Shown here piece by piece: positions 6,958 to 15,638 of a stretch of DNA of 64,000 bases. The notes beneath the pieces were generated by a model that was not told the origin of the DNA, ran no database searches, and saw only the letters and a list, made by a program, of their open reading frames with translations. The stretch comes from Winogradskya consettensis. GTDB taxonomy: Bacteria > Actinomycetota > Actinomycetes > Mycobacteriales > Micromonosporaceae. The stretch covers positions 1 to 64,000 of the forward strand of contig NZ_BOQP01000044.1 of NCBI RefSeq assembly GCF_018332715.1, given 5' to 3'. The position numbers and the translations under genes were made by a program. The stretch's first letter is position 1. Each line of letters begins with the position of its first letter.

Positions 6958-9014
6958 GGCGCAGTCTCCGGACCGTCTGGTTGCGAACTCTGCTTCTCCG
7001 CCGAGTGGTGCAGCGATCCCTGTCTTCCCGGCGACGCCGGGAACCGCTGCGACTCCGAGGTCCGCTGCGGCTCCGGGACCTGCCGCGGCTCCGAGGTCCG
7101 CTGCGAGTCCGGGACCTGCCGCGGCTCCGAGGTCCGCTGCGAGTCCGGGACCTGCCGCGGCTCCGAGGTCTGCTGTGACGTCGGGGCCTGCCGGACGTCC
7201 GGGTTTGTGGGGCGGTCGGCCTGATTCTGCGGGCGAGCGGGTGAGGGCGTTGTGGTCCCGGCAAGGGTTCCGACTCCGGCCAGCAGACCCGCGCCGCCGA
7301 ACGCGTTCAACGCGTCGAAGCCGCTGAGCGCCCTGACAGCTCCTCGGATGTCCACAGCCCCGGACGCACCCAGCGCCGCCCTGGTCGCACTCCTCACATC
7401 GGGTATGCCGAGCGCGGTCCTGGCGGTATCCCGCCGGTCGAGGAGGCCGGGCACACTGAGCGCTGCCCTCGCCGCGTTCCGGGTGTCGAGGAGGTGGGGC
7501 ACGCCGAGGGCTGCTCGTGCTGCGTTGCGGACGTGGAGAGCGTCGGGCACGCCGATCGCGCCCAGGACGCCGGCGACGCCCACGCAGTCGCGGCCTGTGC
7601 CACCATCCTCCACGCCTGATTTGTACCCCGGGTCGGGGGCGGTGGCGGGGGCGTGGTGTTCGGTGGGGAGGACGGCGTGGACGCGGAAGCGGCCGTCGCC
7701 GAGGGGGGCCGCGGTGACCTGGCCGCCCGCCGCGACTGCTCGCTCGCGCATCCCGAGCAGACCGTAGCCGGATCCGTTCTCCACCGATCCCCTCGAGCCC
7801 GAACCACCCAGGACCGAGCCCGCCGCACCGGCGCCGTTCGCACCCAACCCGTTCGCACCCAACCCAGCCGCACCCAACCCGGCCGCACCCAACCCGCCCG
7901 CGACCGACCCGGCCGCGCTCGACCCGGCCGCGGCGGGACCGGTGGCAGCACCCGAGGCTGTGGTGGCGCGGGTGGCGCCTGGCGAGCCCGGGCGGATTTC
8001 GTTGGTGACCTCGAGGATGATGCCGCTGGGGGCGTATTCGATGAGGAGGCGGACGGGGCCGGTGCCGTGTTTGTGGGCGTTGGTGAGGGCTTCCTGGACG
8101 ATGCGGTAGGCGGCGAGGTCGACCAGGGCGGGGAGGTCGCGGGTCGGGCCGCGCTGCTGGGAGCGGACGGAGAAGTGGGCGCTCTCCAGGGCGGTCAGGA
8201 GCTCGGGGAGGCGGGCGAGGCCGGGGGCGGGCTCGGTGCTGGTTGCTTCGTCCTCGTTGCGGAGGACGCCGACCACGGACTGGATCTCTCGCAGGACGGT
8301 GTCGGAGGCTTCGCGGATGTGGGCGAGGACGGGGCCGACCTGCTCGGGGCTGCGGTCGAGGACGTGGGCCGCGGCGCCGGCCTGGACGCTGATGACCGCG
8401 ATGTGGTGGGCGACGACGTCGTGGAGCTCGCGGGCGATGCGGACGCGTTCGTCCATGACGCGGCGGCGGGCCTCGTCCTCGCGGGTCTGCTCAGCGTGGC
8501 GGGCGCGCTCCTCGACCTCGTGGATGTAGGCCTTGTGGGTGCGGACCGCGTCGCCGACCGCCGCGGCCATGAAGATCCAGGCGAAGACGGCGAGGCTCTC
8601 GAAGCGCCACCAGTCGCCGGGCGCGACGATCAGACCGGTGACGTAGATGAGGGCTGACCCCAGCAGGGCGCAGGCGAGGCCCTTGCGGCGGCTGGTGTGG
8701 GCGGCGATCGAGTAGGTGATGACGCCGAGCGCGGCGATCAGGCCGGGATTGCTCACGCCGTGCAGGATCGCGCCGACGGTGGAGGCGACCGCGATGCCCA
8801 GCGCGACGCGGGGGCGGACCCGGCGCAGCAGCACGGCGACGAAGGCCACGAACGCGACGATGACGTCACCCATGGCGACGTGGTCGTCGGCGGCGGCCTT
8901 GCGCAGCACCGCCCACGAGAGCACGCCGGCGAACAGGATGTCGAGCAGGAGCGGCTTCTCGGCCGCGTGCTTGAACGCCTTGATCCGCTTGAGGTCCCAG
9001 GTATCCATCACCAA
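6954..9014 (-). CDS. NarL-type sensor histidine kinase with repeat-rich insertions
   Basis: Membrane kinase of 686 residues, much longer than the ~380-450 usual for the family. Several TM helices occupy ~24-155. A HisKA_3 domain carries RIARELHDVVAHH with His198, the N box has Asn312 in EALTNAHKHG, and the final ATP-lid motif is GYGLLGMRERA (~416-426). Between N box and lid there is a ~70-residue Gly/Ala-rich insert (342-412, GLGAAGLGANG units). After the catalytic domain (~452) a long tail has degenerate ~20-residue repeats around NAARAALGVP, and three copies of a 12-residue unit (QRTSEPRQVPDS). The core residues look intact, so it is probably functional. It pairs with the regulator at 6274-6957. 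Confidence 0.88.
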   Translation of the reverse strand: MVMDTWDLKRIKAFKHAAEKPLLLDILFAGVLSWAVLRKAAADDHVAMGDVIVAFVAFVAVLLRRVRPRVALGIAVASTVGAILHGVSNPGLIAALGVITYSIAAHTSRRKGLACALLGSALIYVTGLIVAPGDWWRFESLAVFAWIFMAAAVGDAVRTHKAYIHEVEERARHAEQTREDEARRRVMDERVRIARELHDVVAHHIAVISVQAGAAAHVLDRSPEQVGPVLAHIREASDTVLREIQSVVGVLRNEDEATSTEPAPGLARLPELLTALESAHFSVRSQQRGPTRDLPALVDLAAYRIVQEALTNAHKHGTGPVRLLIEYAPSGIILEVTNEIRPGSPGATRATTASGAATGPAAAGSSAAGSVAGGLGAAGLGAAGLGANGLGANGAGAAGSVLGGSGSRGSVENGSGYGLLGMRERAVAAGGQVTAAPLGDGRFRVHAVLPTEHHAPATAPDPGYKSGVEDGGTGRDCVGVAGVLGAIGVPDALHVRNAARAALGVPHLLDTRNAARAALSVPGLLDRRDTARTALGIPDVRSATRAALGASGAVDIRGAVRALSGFDALNAFGGAGLLAGVGTLAGTTTPSPARPQNQADRPTNPDVRQAPTSQQTSEPRQVPDSQRTSEPRQVPDSQRTSEPRQVPEPQRTSESQRFPASPGRQGSLHHSAEKQSSQPDGPETAP
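7055..7180. repeat. 36-bp tandem repeat inside the kinase tail
   Basis: Units begin at 7055, 7091, 7127 and 7163, each starting CCGAGGTC; three are full length and the fourth is partial. The period is exactly 36 bp, so each unit adds 12 in-frame residues to the C-terminal tail of the kinase. There are no unique spacers, so this is a coding minisatellite and not a CRISPR array. Confidence 0.85.
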
Positions 9015-9077
9015 GCACCGTACGCGCGATCGGCCGGCACCTCGTCATCCCGATGTAGTAAGCGGCACCCCGGCCGG

Positions 9078-9095
9078 CTACCACGATCATGGTAG
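9078..9095. promoter_or_regulatory. 18-bp palindrome, candidate operator
   Basis: CTACCA-N6-TGGTAG lies in the 137-bp intergenic region between the divergent kinase (start 9014) and MMPL (start 9152) genes. The central six bases contain GATC, so only one base pair departs from full symmetry. A dimeric regulator such as the NarL-type protein encoded at 6274-6957 could bind here and control both directions. This is inferred from position and symmetry only. Confidence 0.4.
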
Positions 9096-9151
9096 GGAGC
9101 TGACTGCGCTGGGAGGACGTTTTCCGGGGCCCGGGACGGGACCGTTTCGGG

Positions 9152-11320
9152 GTGGCTACCTACCTGTACCGGCTCGGCAAGTTCAGCTTCCGGAAGCGGA
9201 AGCTGATCCTCGCGTTGTGGCTCGCGATGATCGCGGCCCTGGGCGTCGGCGCGTTCACCCTGAACGGACCGACCGCCGAAAGCTTCTCCATCCCGGGCAC
9301 CGAGGCCCAGGAGGCGCAGGACCTGCTCGCGCAGCGGTTCCCGCAGGCCGGCGCGGGTGGCGCCCAGGCCCGGGTCGTCTTCGCGGCGCCCGCGGGCGCG
9401 AAGCTCACCGACAAGGCGAACAAATCGGCGATCGCGGACACCGTCGCCGAGCTGAAGAAGGGCGCGCAGGTCGCGAACGTCTCCGACCCGCTGCAGGGCA
9501 CGATCAACAAGGCGGGCACGGTCGCGTACGCCACGGTGTCGTACAAGGTGCAGGCCATTGATCTGACCGGCACCGACCGGGACGCGCTGAAGGAGGCCAT
9601 GACCACCGGCCGGGACGCGGGCCTGACCGTCGAGGCGGGCGGGGACGCGATCCAGGAGCCAGGTGAGCAGGGTGCCGGGGAGGCGATCGGGTTCCTCGTC
9701 GCCGCGGTCGTGCTGGTGATCACGTTCGGCTCGCTGGTCGCGGCGGGGCTGCCGCTGCTCACCGCGATCCTCGGGGTGGCCGCCGCGATGGCCGGCATCC
9801 AGATCGCCACCGGGTTCGTCGGCCTCAGCAGCACCACGCCCACGCTGGCGTTGATGCTCGGGCTCGCCGTGGCCATCGACTACGCGCTGTTCATCGTGTC
9901 CCGCTACCGCCACGAGCTCGCCGAGGGACGCACGGGCATAGAAGCAGCAGGACGGGCGACGGGTACGGCCGGATCCGCGGTCACGTTCGCCGGCCTGACC
10001 GTGGTGATCGCGCTCGCCGCGCTGACCGTGGCGAACGTCCCGTTCCTCACCCAGATGGGCCTGGCCGCCGCCGGTGCGGTCGTCATCGCCGTCCTGATCG
10101 CGCTCACCCTGCTTCCGGCCATGCTCGGTTTCGCCGGCAAGCGCGTCCAGTCGTCCGGCAAGCGCCGCGTGCGGACCAAGGAACCCGCCGGGCGCCGTTG
10201 GGCGAAGATCGTGACCCGCCGCCCGGTGCTCACCCTGGTCGGCGCCGTCGTCGGCCTGCTGATCATCGCGATCCCCGCGCTCGACCTGCGGCTCGGCCTG
10301 CCGGGTGACGGGACGGCCGCCGAGGAGACCACCCAGCGCAAGGCGTACGACCTGCTGAGCGCGGGCTTCGGCGCCGGTTTCAACGGTCCGCTCATCGTGG
10401 TCGTCGACGCCGCGAGCAGCGCCGACCCGAAGGGCGCGGCGGACGCCACGGCTCAGACGATCAAGGGTCTCGCGGACGTCGTCGCGGTCAGCCCGGCCAC
10501 CCTCAACCCGGCCGGCAACACCGCGATCGTCCAGGTCATCCCGTCCAGCGCCCCGGACAGCCAGGAGACGACCGACCTGGTGCACGCGATCCGTGACCTG
10601 CCCGAGTCCGGCGGGGCGACACTGGCGGTGACCGGCGCCACGGCGGTCAGCATCGACATCTCCGCGAAGATGGGTGCGGCGCTGCTGCCGTACCTGGCAA
10701 CGATCGTGGTCCTGGCCTTCCTGCTCCTGACCCTGCTCTTCCGCTCGATCCTGGTGCCGCTCAAGGCGATCGGCGGCTTCCTGCTCAGCGTCGCCGCGAC
10801 GTTCGGCGCGGTCGTCGCGGTCTTCCAGTGGGGCTGGGGCGCCGACCTGCTCGGCGTCTCCGAGACCGGCCCGATCGTCAGCCTGATCCCGGTCCTGCTG
10901 ATCGGCATCGTCTTCGGCCTGGCCATGGACTACGAGGTGTTCCTGGTCAGCCGGATGCGCGAGGAGCACGTGCACGGCGCCGCGCCGACCGACGCGGTGG
11001 TCAACGGGTTCAGCCACGGCGCCCGGGTCGTCACGGCCGCAGCCATCATCATGGTCAGCGTCTTCTCGGGCTTCATCCTCTCCCCCGAGTCCATCATCAA
11101 GTCCATCGGATTCGCGCTGGCCGCGGCGATCCTGCTGGACGCGTTCGTGGTCCGGATGACCATCGTGCCGGCGGTGATGACGCTGCTCGGGCGGCGGGCG
11201 TGGGCGTTGCCCCGCTGGCTCGACCGCGTCCTGCCGGACGTGGACGTGGAGGGCGAGAAGCTGCGTACCACCCCGGATGCGGAGGAACCGGACCGGGAAC
11301 TCGTCGGCGCCACCCGGTAG
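9152..11320 (+). CDS. MMPL-family RND exporter (second copy)
   Basis: A 722-residue paralogue of the exporter at 2123, with the same architecture: TM1 near 18-38, GLAVAIDYALFIVSRYR (~237-253) in the first bundle and GLAMDYEVFLVSRM (~587-600) in the second. It starts at GTG 9152 with MATYLYRLGKF, closely matching the MAALLYRLGAL start of the first copy; no strong ribosome site is visible. It is divergent from a NarL-type two-component pair, which probably regulates it. A strong hairpin terminator follows at 11339. The substrate is unknown. Confidence 0.9.
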   Translation: MATYLYRLGKFSFRKRKLILALWLAMIAALGVGAFTLNGPTAESFSIPGTEAQEAQDLLAQRFPQAGAGGAQARVVFAAPAGAKLTDKANKSAIADTVAELKKGAQVANVSDPLQGTINKAGTVAYATVSYKVQAIDLTGTDRDALKEAMTTGRDAGLTVEAGGDAIQEPGEQGAGEAIGFLVAAVVLVITFGSLVAAGLPLLTAILGVAAAMAGIQIATGFVGLSSTTPTLALMLGLAVAIDYALFIVSRYRHELAEGRTGIEAAGRATGTAGSAVTFAGLTVVIALAALTVANVPFLTQMGLAAAGAVVIAVLIALTLLPAMLGFAGKRVQSSGKRRVRTKEPAGRRWAKIVTRRPVLTLVGAVVGLLIIAIPALDLRLGLPGDGTAAEETTQRKAYDLLSAGFGAGFNGPLIVVVDAASSADPKGAADATAQTIKGLADVVAVSPATLNPAGNTAIVQVIPSSAPDSQETTDLVHAIRDLPESGGATLAVTGATAVSIDISAKMGAALLPYLATIVVLAFLLLTLLFRSILVPLKAIGGFLLSVAATFGAVVAVFQWGWGADLLGVSETGPIVSLIPVLLIGIVFGLAMDYEVFLVSRMREEHVHGAAPTDAVVNGFSHGARVVTAAAIIMVSVFSGFILSPESIIKSIGFALAAAILLDAFVVRMTIVPAVMTLLGRRAWALPRWLDRVLPDVDVEGEKLRTTPDAEEPDRELVGATR

Positions 11321-11338
11321 CCACAACAGGCACATGGG

Positions 11339-11373
11339 CCGGCCGCTCCAGCAATGGAGCGGCCGGTCTTTTC
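11339..11373 (+). terminator. Intrinsic terminator after second MMPL gene
   Basis: A perfect 12-bp stem (CCGGCCGCTCCA at 11339-11350 pairing with 11355-11366) closes a GCAA tetraloop and is followed by TCTTTTCATT. It lies 18 bp after the stop of the MMPL gene. The GNRA-type loop and T-rich tail make it the clearest Rho-independent terminator in the window. Confidence 0.9.
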
Positions 11374-11438
11374 ATTGATCTTCCTCGATCTTAGGATGCG
11401 TGAAAGTGCTGAGGTAAGCGCATTCCTGAGGAGAGCCG

Positions 11439-12770
11439 ATGAGCATCGCACGATGGATCACGACCGCGGCCACGGTAGCGGTCACGGCACTGGCGAGCAG
11501 CCCGGCAGCCGCGGCGGGCGGTCCGGCGGCAGGCGGTACGGCGGCAGGCGGTACGGCGGCAGGCGGTACGGGCCGGCCGGCCGGGCTCACCGCTCCGGGA
11601 ACGGTGACGCGGCCGGTGTTGTCGCGCGCCGAGGCCGCTCCGTTCGTACCGGCGAACTATTTTGGATTTTCCGGGCCTTATGCCGCTCCGGTGGCAGATC
11701 CGTGGCGGCCGGCGCCGATCAGGGAGGCACCGCCTGACTTCGTGGTCGGGGGACGCGGATTCGCCACGGTGCAGGAGGCGGTGAACGCGGCATTCCGCAA
11801 GGGCGGCACCAAACGGCTCTACATCGCGATCCGGCCGGGGACGTACACCGGGACCGTGTTCATTCCGGCGGGCACTCCCCCGCTGACCATTTACGGAATC
11901 GGCAACCCGCGCCTCGCATTCACCGTCGACGCGATCATCACCCCGGCAGCCTGGGCGGAATTGGTGAACCCCGGCGGATCGCGGTACGCCCAAGGCGATC
12001 CGGCCTGGGACATGTTCCAGTCGTGCGCGACGAGGACCAGCACGAATGCGGGGCTCTGCGCGACCGTGGTCTGGGGGCAGAGCACGGACCTGCAGCTCAA
12101 GGGGCTGACGATCACCAACACCCTGCTGGACACCGTGGACCGTGGGACGCATCAGGCACTTGCTTTGCGTACGGATGCCGATCGCACCCAGCTGGAGGAA
12201 ATGCACCTGATCAGCCGGCAGGACACCTTCCTGGCGAACGCCAACGACGTCGAGCGGATCGCACGGGTCTCGGTCCGGAACAGCTACATCGAGGGCGACA
12301 CCGACTTCGTCTTCGGCCGCGCCGCCGCCGTTTTCGACCACACGCGATTCCATCTCGTCTCGACCCGCAAACCCTCCGGCGGCGTCATCTTCGCCCCGAA
12401 CACAGCACCCCTTTATCCGTACGGTTTCCTGGTCACCCATTCCCTGATCACCGCCGACGCGGGGTACAAAGCCGCGCCAACCGGATTCCTCGGGCGCGCC
12501 TGGGACCAGGGAGCCGGCACCACCGGTTACCTTCCCGGAGTCACCCCCAACGGCCAGCTCGTCATTCGCAACAGCCTCATCGGCGAAGGCTTCACCACGA
12601 CCGCCCCGTGGGCACCGGCGGCGACAACCGCGCGCCCGTTCACGGCCTCGATCGAGCCGGGCCGGGACCTGAACGACGTCAACCACAACCGCCTCTGGGA
12701 GTACGCGAACCTGATGCAACCCGGTGCCACCCCGGCCACGACAAGTCAGGGAGAACTCAGGACGAACTGA
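11439..12770 (+). CDS. Secreted pectinesterase-family protein (CE8)
   Basis: Predicted carbohydrate esterase with a right-handed beta-helix, probably de-esterifying pectin outside the cell. The 443-residue protein starts at ATG 11439 behind GAGGAG. Residues 1-26 are a signal peptide. A short AAGGT tandem repeat (~30-44) forms a linker. Family motifs are ISRQDTFL (catalytic Asp and Gln region), YIEGDTDFVFGRA (second catalytic Asp) and LGRAWDQ (conserved Arg). The sequence is closer to the YbhC-like branch than to plant enzymes, so substrate is less certain than family. A sigma factor gene starts 14 nt after the stop. Confidence 0.85.
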   Translation: MSIARWITTAATVAVTALASSPAAAAGGPAAGGTAAGGTAAGGTGRPAGLTAPGTVTRPVLSRAEAAPFVPANYFGFSGPYAAPVADPWRPAPIREAPPDFVVGGRGFATVQEAVNAAFRKGGTKRLYIAIRPGTYTGTVFIPAGTPPLTIYGIGNPRLAFTVDAIITPAAWAELVNPGGSRYAQGDPAWDMFQSCATRTSTNAGLCATVVWGQSTDLQLKGLTITNTLLDTVDRGTHQALALRTDADRTQLEEMHLISRQDTFLANANDVERIARVSVRNSYIEGDTDFVFGRAAAVFDHTRFHLVSTRKPSGGVIFAPNTAPLYPYGFLVTHSLITADAGYKAAPTGFLGRAWDQGAGTTGYLPGVTPNGQLVIRNSLIGEGFTTTAPWAPAATTARPFTASIEPGRDLNDVNHNRLWEYANLMQPGATPATTSQGELRTN

Positions 12771-12784
12771 GCGGGAGGAGCGGG

Positions 12785-13288
12785 ATGCGGCCCGAATTGG
12801 AGCGGCAGTACGTCGAGTACGTGCAGGGGCGGCTGCCGCGGCTGCACCGGACGGCGTATCTGCTCTGCGGCGACGCGTTCCAGGCGGACGACATCGTGCA
12901 GGCGACGCTGACGTCGCTCTACACGAACTGGAGGAAGGCCTCGGCGGCCGACAACCTCGACGGGTACGTGCACCGGATCATGGTGCGGCGGTTCCTGGAC
13001 GAGAAGCGCCGCAAGTGGTCGCAGGTGCTGCTCGGCGACCGGTTGCCGGACGACGGCAGGGCAGCCGCACCGGATGTCGAGCAGCGCGACGAGGTGCTGA
13101 CGGCGCTGAGGGCACTGCCCAAGCGGCAGCGGGCCGTCGTCGTCCTGCGGTATTTCCATGACCTGTCGGTCGACGCGACCGCCGAGGCGCTCGGCTGCAC
13201 GGCGGGCACCGTCAAGAGTCAATGTTCGCGCGGCCTCGCCACGCTCCGGGAAGTTCTGCCGATGGCCACCGCGGAAGGAACACGATGA
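12785..13288 (+). CDS. ECF RNA polymerase sigma factor, SigE-like family
   Basis: A 167-residue extracytoplasmic-function sigma factor. Region 2 (~18-80) has YLLCGDAFQADDIVQATLTSLY, which fits core binding and -10 recognition. Region 4 (~105-155) has LRALPKRQRAVVVLRYFHDLS and a helix-turn-helix ending GTVKSQCSRGLATL. ATG 12785 is chosen because GGGAGGAG lies directly upstream and the protein then has the usual family length. The next gene starts in an ATGA overlap and encodes a membrane protein, the standard position for an anti-sigma factor. Confidence 0.92.
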   Translation: MRPELERQYVEYVQGRLPRLHRTAYLLCGDAFQADDIVQATLTSLYTNWRKASAADNLDGYVHRIMVRRFLDEKRRKWSQVLLGDRLPDDGRAAAPDVEQRDEVLTALRALPKRQRAVVVLRYFHDLSVDATAEALGCTAGTVKSQCSRGLATLREVLPMATAEGTR

Positions 13289-14430
13289 CCGAGAACCAGT
13301 TGCACGAGCGGCTCGAAGCGGTGCCGGTGCCGCCGAGCCGGGTCGACGTGGCGGGGCTGCTGCGGGCCGGGCGGCGGCGTACGCGCAGGCGGCGGGCCCT
13401 GCAGGCGGCCGGCAGCATCGCCCTGGTCACCGGGGTGCTGGTCGGCGTGCCCCTGCTGACCCCGAAGCCGGCACCGAAAGCGGCCCCGGTCGCCGTCGTG
13501 CCCTCCCCGGCGCCGTCGCCGGTGACAACAGGGAAGGCGTCGTGCGTGATGACGAAGCTGGCCGTGCCGAAGGGGATCAAGGACGTCATCGCCGAGGCCG
13601 TCGATCCGACCGGGAAGTACATCGCCGGCAACGGCACGATCGGCCAGGACTTCCGGGGCGTGCTGTGGACCGGCGGGCGCGCGGAGGCGTTGCCGGTGGA
13701 CGGCGACTCGGTGCAGGCCTCCGCGGTCAACGAGCACGGCGTGGTGGTCGGGCTGCTCACGGAGAACAACCGGGACTCCGTCTTCCGCTACGAGAACCAC
13801 AAGCTGACCAAGTTGCGTACGCCATCAGGGAGCTGGACGATCTACCCGGAGCCGGCGATCAACGCGACCGGCGACATCGTCATCAACCTGGAGCCGCTCG
13901 GCAATTCGGGTGGTAAGGACAGCTTCGCGGTGATCTGGAAGGACGGCGCCACCACCGCGGACAGGCTGCCGCTGCCCGAGGGTGCGAACGTGCACGCCAT
14001 CCTCGACGACGGCACGCTGATCGGCTCGATCTACCGGGACGGCAGCGCGGTGGCCGGCTACGCGTGGGACAAGCAGGGGAAGGGCACCAAGCTGAAGGTG
14101 CCTGACGGGCAGAGCGCCGCCGCGTACGCGGGCCGGGGCGAGTGGGTGACGGGCGGGCTCTGGCCGGCGCAGGAGGTCGCACTCTGGAACCTGCGCACCG
14201 GCGAACTGACCAGGCCCGGCAAGGAGGGACCAGCCGACACCGTGAACGGCGAAGGCTGGGTGGTCGCCGGCGGCAGCGTCTGGCACGGCGAGGACGAGGT
14301 CCGGCTCGCCGCCCCGGCCGGGCAGGGCGGCAATGCGATGGCCGTCTCCGACAGCAGCCTGGTCGTCGGCAGCGCCGTCTCGCTGACGGGTGACAAGGAA
14401 CCGGTGGGACCGCGCTCCTGGCAGTGCTGA
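13285..14430 (+). CDS. Membrane-anchored protein coupled to sigma factor
   Basis: A 381-residue single-pass protein. A basic N-terminal cytoplasmic segment (1-40, ending RRRTRRRRA) precedes one TM helix (~41-62) and a Pro/Ala linker. The extracellular part has repeating beta strands with recurring AVNEHGVVVG/AINATGDIVIN motifs, reminiscent of HAF-type or propeller repeats. ATG 13285 overlaps the sigma-factor stop. Position and topology suggest a sensor or anti-sigma role, but I see no zinc-binding anti-sigma motif, so this is inference. Confidence 0.75.
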   Translation: MTENQLHERLEAVPVPPSRVDVAGLLRAGRRRTRRRRALQAAGSIALVTGVLVGVPLLTPKPAPKAAPVAVVPSPAPSPVTTGKASCVMTKLAVPKGIKDVIAEAVDPTGKYIAGNGTIGQDFRGVLWTGGRAEALPVDGDSVQASAVNEHGVVVGLLTENNRDSVFRYENHKLTKLRTPSGSWTIYPEPAINATGDIVINLEPLGNSGGKDSFAVIWKDGATTADRLPLPEGANVHAILDDGTLIGSIYRDGSAVAGYAWDKQGKGTKLKVPDGQSAAAYAGRGEWVTGGLWPAQEVALWNLRTGELTRPGKEGPADTVNGEGWVVAGGSVWHGEDEVRLAAPAGQGGNAMAVSDSSLVVGSAVSLTGDKEPVGPRSWQC

Positions 14431-14467
14431 CGACGTGCGGGCTGACCCGGTCGGGCAGACTTGCGGG

Positions 14468-15622
14468 GTGACTTCGGTGAGAGAGACGGTTGCGGCCGTC
14501 GTCGGTGGGCGGATCGGGTACGAGGACGGGCTCGATCTGCTCACCGTCTCCCCGGCCGGTGAGGTGGATCCGGTGCTGACCGGGATGCTGTTCGACGCTG
14601 TCGGCCGGCTGCTGCGAGCCGGATGGCAGCCCGCGGAGCTGCACAGGGTCACGGCCCGGCGCGGCAATCCGGCCTGCGGGCACCTGATCGTCGACGCCGT
14701 GGCCGCGTACCAGAAGGATTTCAAGCCCAGGACGATCGATCCGCGCTGGCGCGCCCAGGCCGAGGATCTCGGCGCCAAGGTCTGGTGGGGTTCCGACGAC
14801 GGCTACGTGACCGAGGTCGTCCAGCATCGGCGCGCCGACCGCGTGACGCTGATCGACGCCGTGCTGCAGGCGCTGAAGGTGCTGGCCACGCTGCCGCCGA
14901 TCGAGATCCTGATCCCGCCGCCGGGGCAGGTCGCCCGTCCGGCGCGGTCCCCGGGCTCCGAGGCCCTGCTCAGCCGGGTGCGGGCGCTGCTGGCCAAGGC
15001 CGAGTCGACCACGTTCCCGGCGGAGGCGGAGGCCTACAGCGCCAAGGCCCAGGAGCTGATCTCCCGGCACAGCCTGGACGAGGCGTTGCTGGAGGCGTCG
15101 GGTGACGCCCAGGTCGTGCCGTACGCGCGCCGCATCGGCATCGACCACCCCTACGAGAGCGAGAAGGCGTCCCTGCTCGACGCCGTCGCCGGGGCGAACC
15201 GGTGTCACGTGGTGTGGTCGCCCGAGTTCGGCTTCGCCACCGTCTTCGGCTTCGACGCCGACCTGGACGCCGTCGACCTGCTGCACGCCTCGCTGCTGGT
15301 GCAGGCGCACCGGGCGATGTCGCGCGCCGAGCCGCCGGGCGGAAAGGCCGGCCGGGCCCGGCTCAAGACGTTCCGGCAGTCCTTCCTGATCGGGTACGCC
15401 GTGCGCATCGGTGAACGCCTCGCCGATGCCGACCGGGCAGCGCTGGAGGAGAGCCGGGACGCCGCCGCGCTGCTGCCCGTGCTGCGCTCGCGCGACGTGC
15501 AGGTTCAGCAGGCCCGGGACAAGGCTTTTCCGCGTACGGTGCGGGGCCGGGGTTTCCGGGTGGACAGCGAGGAAGGCTGGGAGTCCGGGCGCATCGCGGC
15601 CGACGCGGCGACGCTGCGCTGA
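14468..15622 (+). CDS. DUF2786-domain protein
   Basis: A 384-residue cytoplasmic protein of unknown function. A DUF2786 domain sits at about residues 160-200, with LLSRVRALLAKAESTTFPAEAEAYSAKA as its recognisable start. No membrane segment or signal is present. The start GTG 14468 (MTSVRETVAAV) is the best choice, although the upstream ribosome site is weak. It stands alone: it follows the sigma/membrane pair by 37 bp and converges on the M1 peptidase gene. Confidence 0.75.
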   Translation: MTSVRETVAAVVGGRIGYEDGLDLLTVSPAGEVDPVLTGMLFDAVGRLLRAGWQPAELHRVTARRGNPACGHLIVDAVAAYQKDFKPRTIDPRWRAQAEDLGAKVWWGSDDGYVTEVVQHRRADRVTLIDAVLQALKVLATLPPIEILIPPPGQVARPARSPGSEALLSRVRALLAKAESTTFPAEAEAYSAKAQELISRHSLDEALLEASGDAQVVPYARRIGIDHPYESEKASLLDAVAGANRCHVVWSPEFGFATVFGFDADLDAVDLLHASLLVQAHRAMSRAEPPGGKAGRARLKTFRQSFLIGYAVRIGERLADADRAALEESRDAAALLPVLRSRDVQVQQARDKAFPRTVRGRGFRVDSEEGWESGRIAADAATLR

Positions 15623-15638
15623 ACCCCCAGCCTTCGCG

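Noticed and set aside
7055..7180. 36-bp repeats considered as CRISPR
   Set aside because: The copies are contiguous without spacers and lie in frame within the kinase gene.
9008..11335. 775-codon minus-strand frame opposite the second MMPL gene
   Set aside because: Same antisense composition; the MMPL paralogue with conserved motifs is on the other strand.
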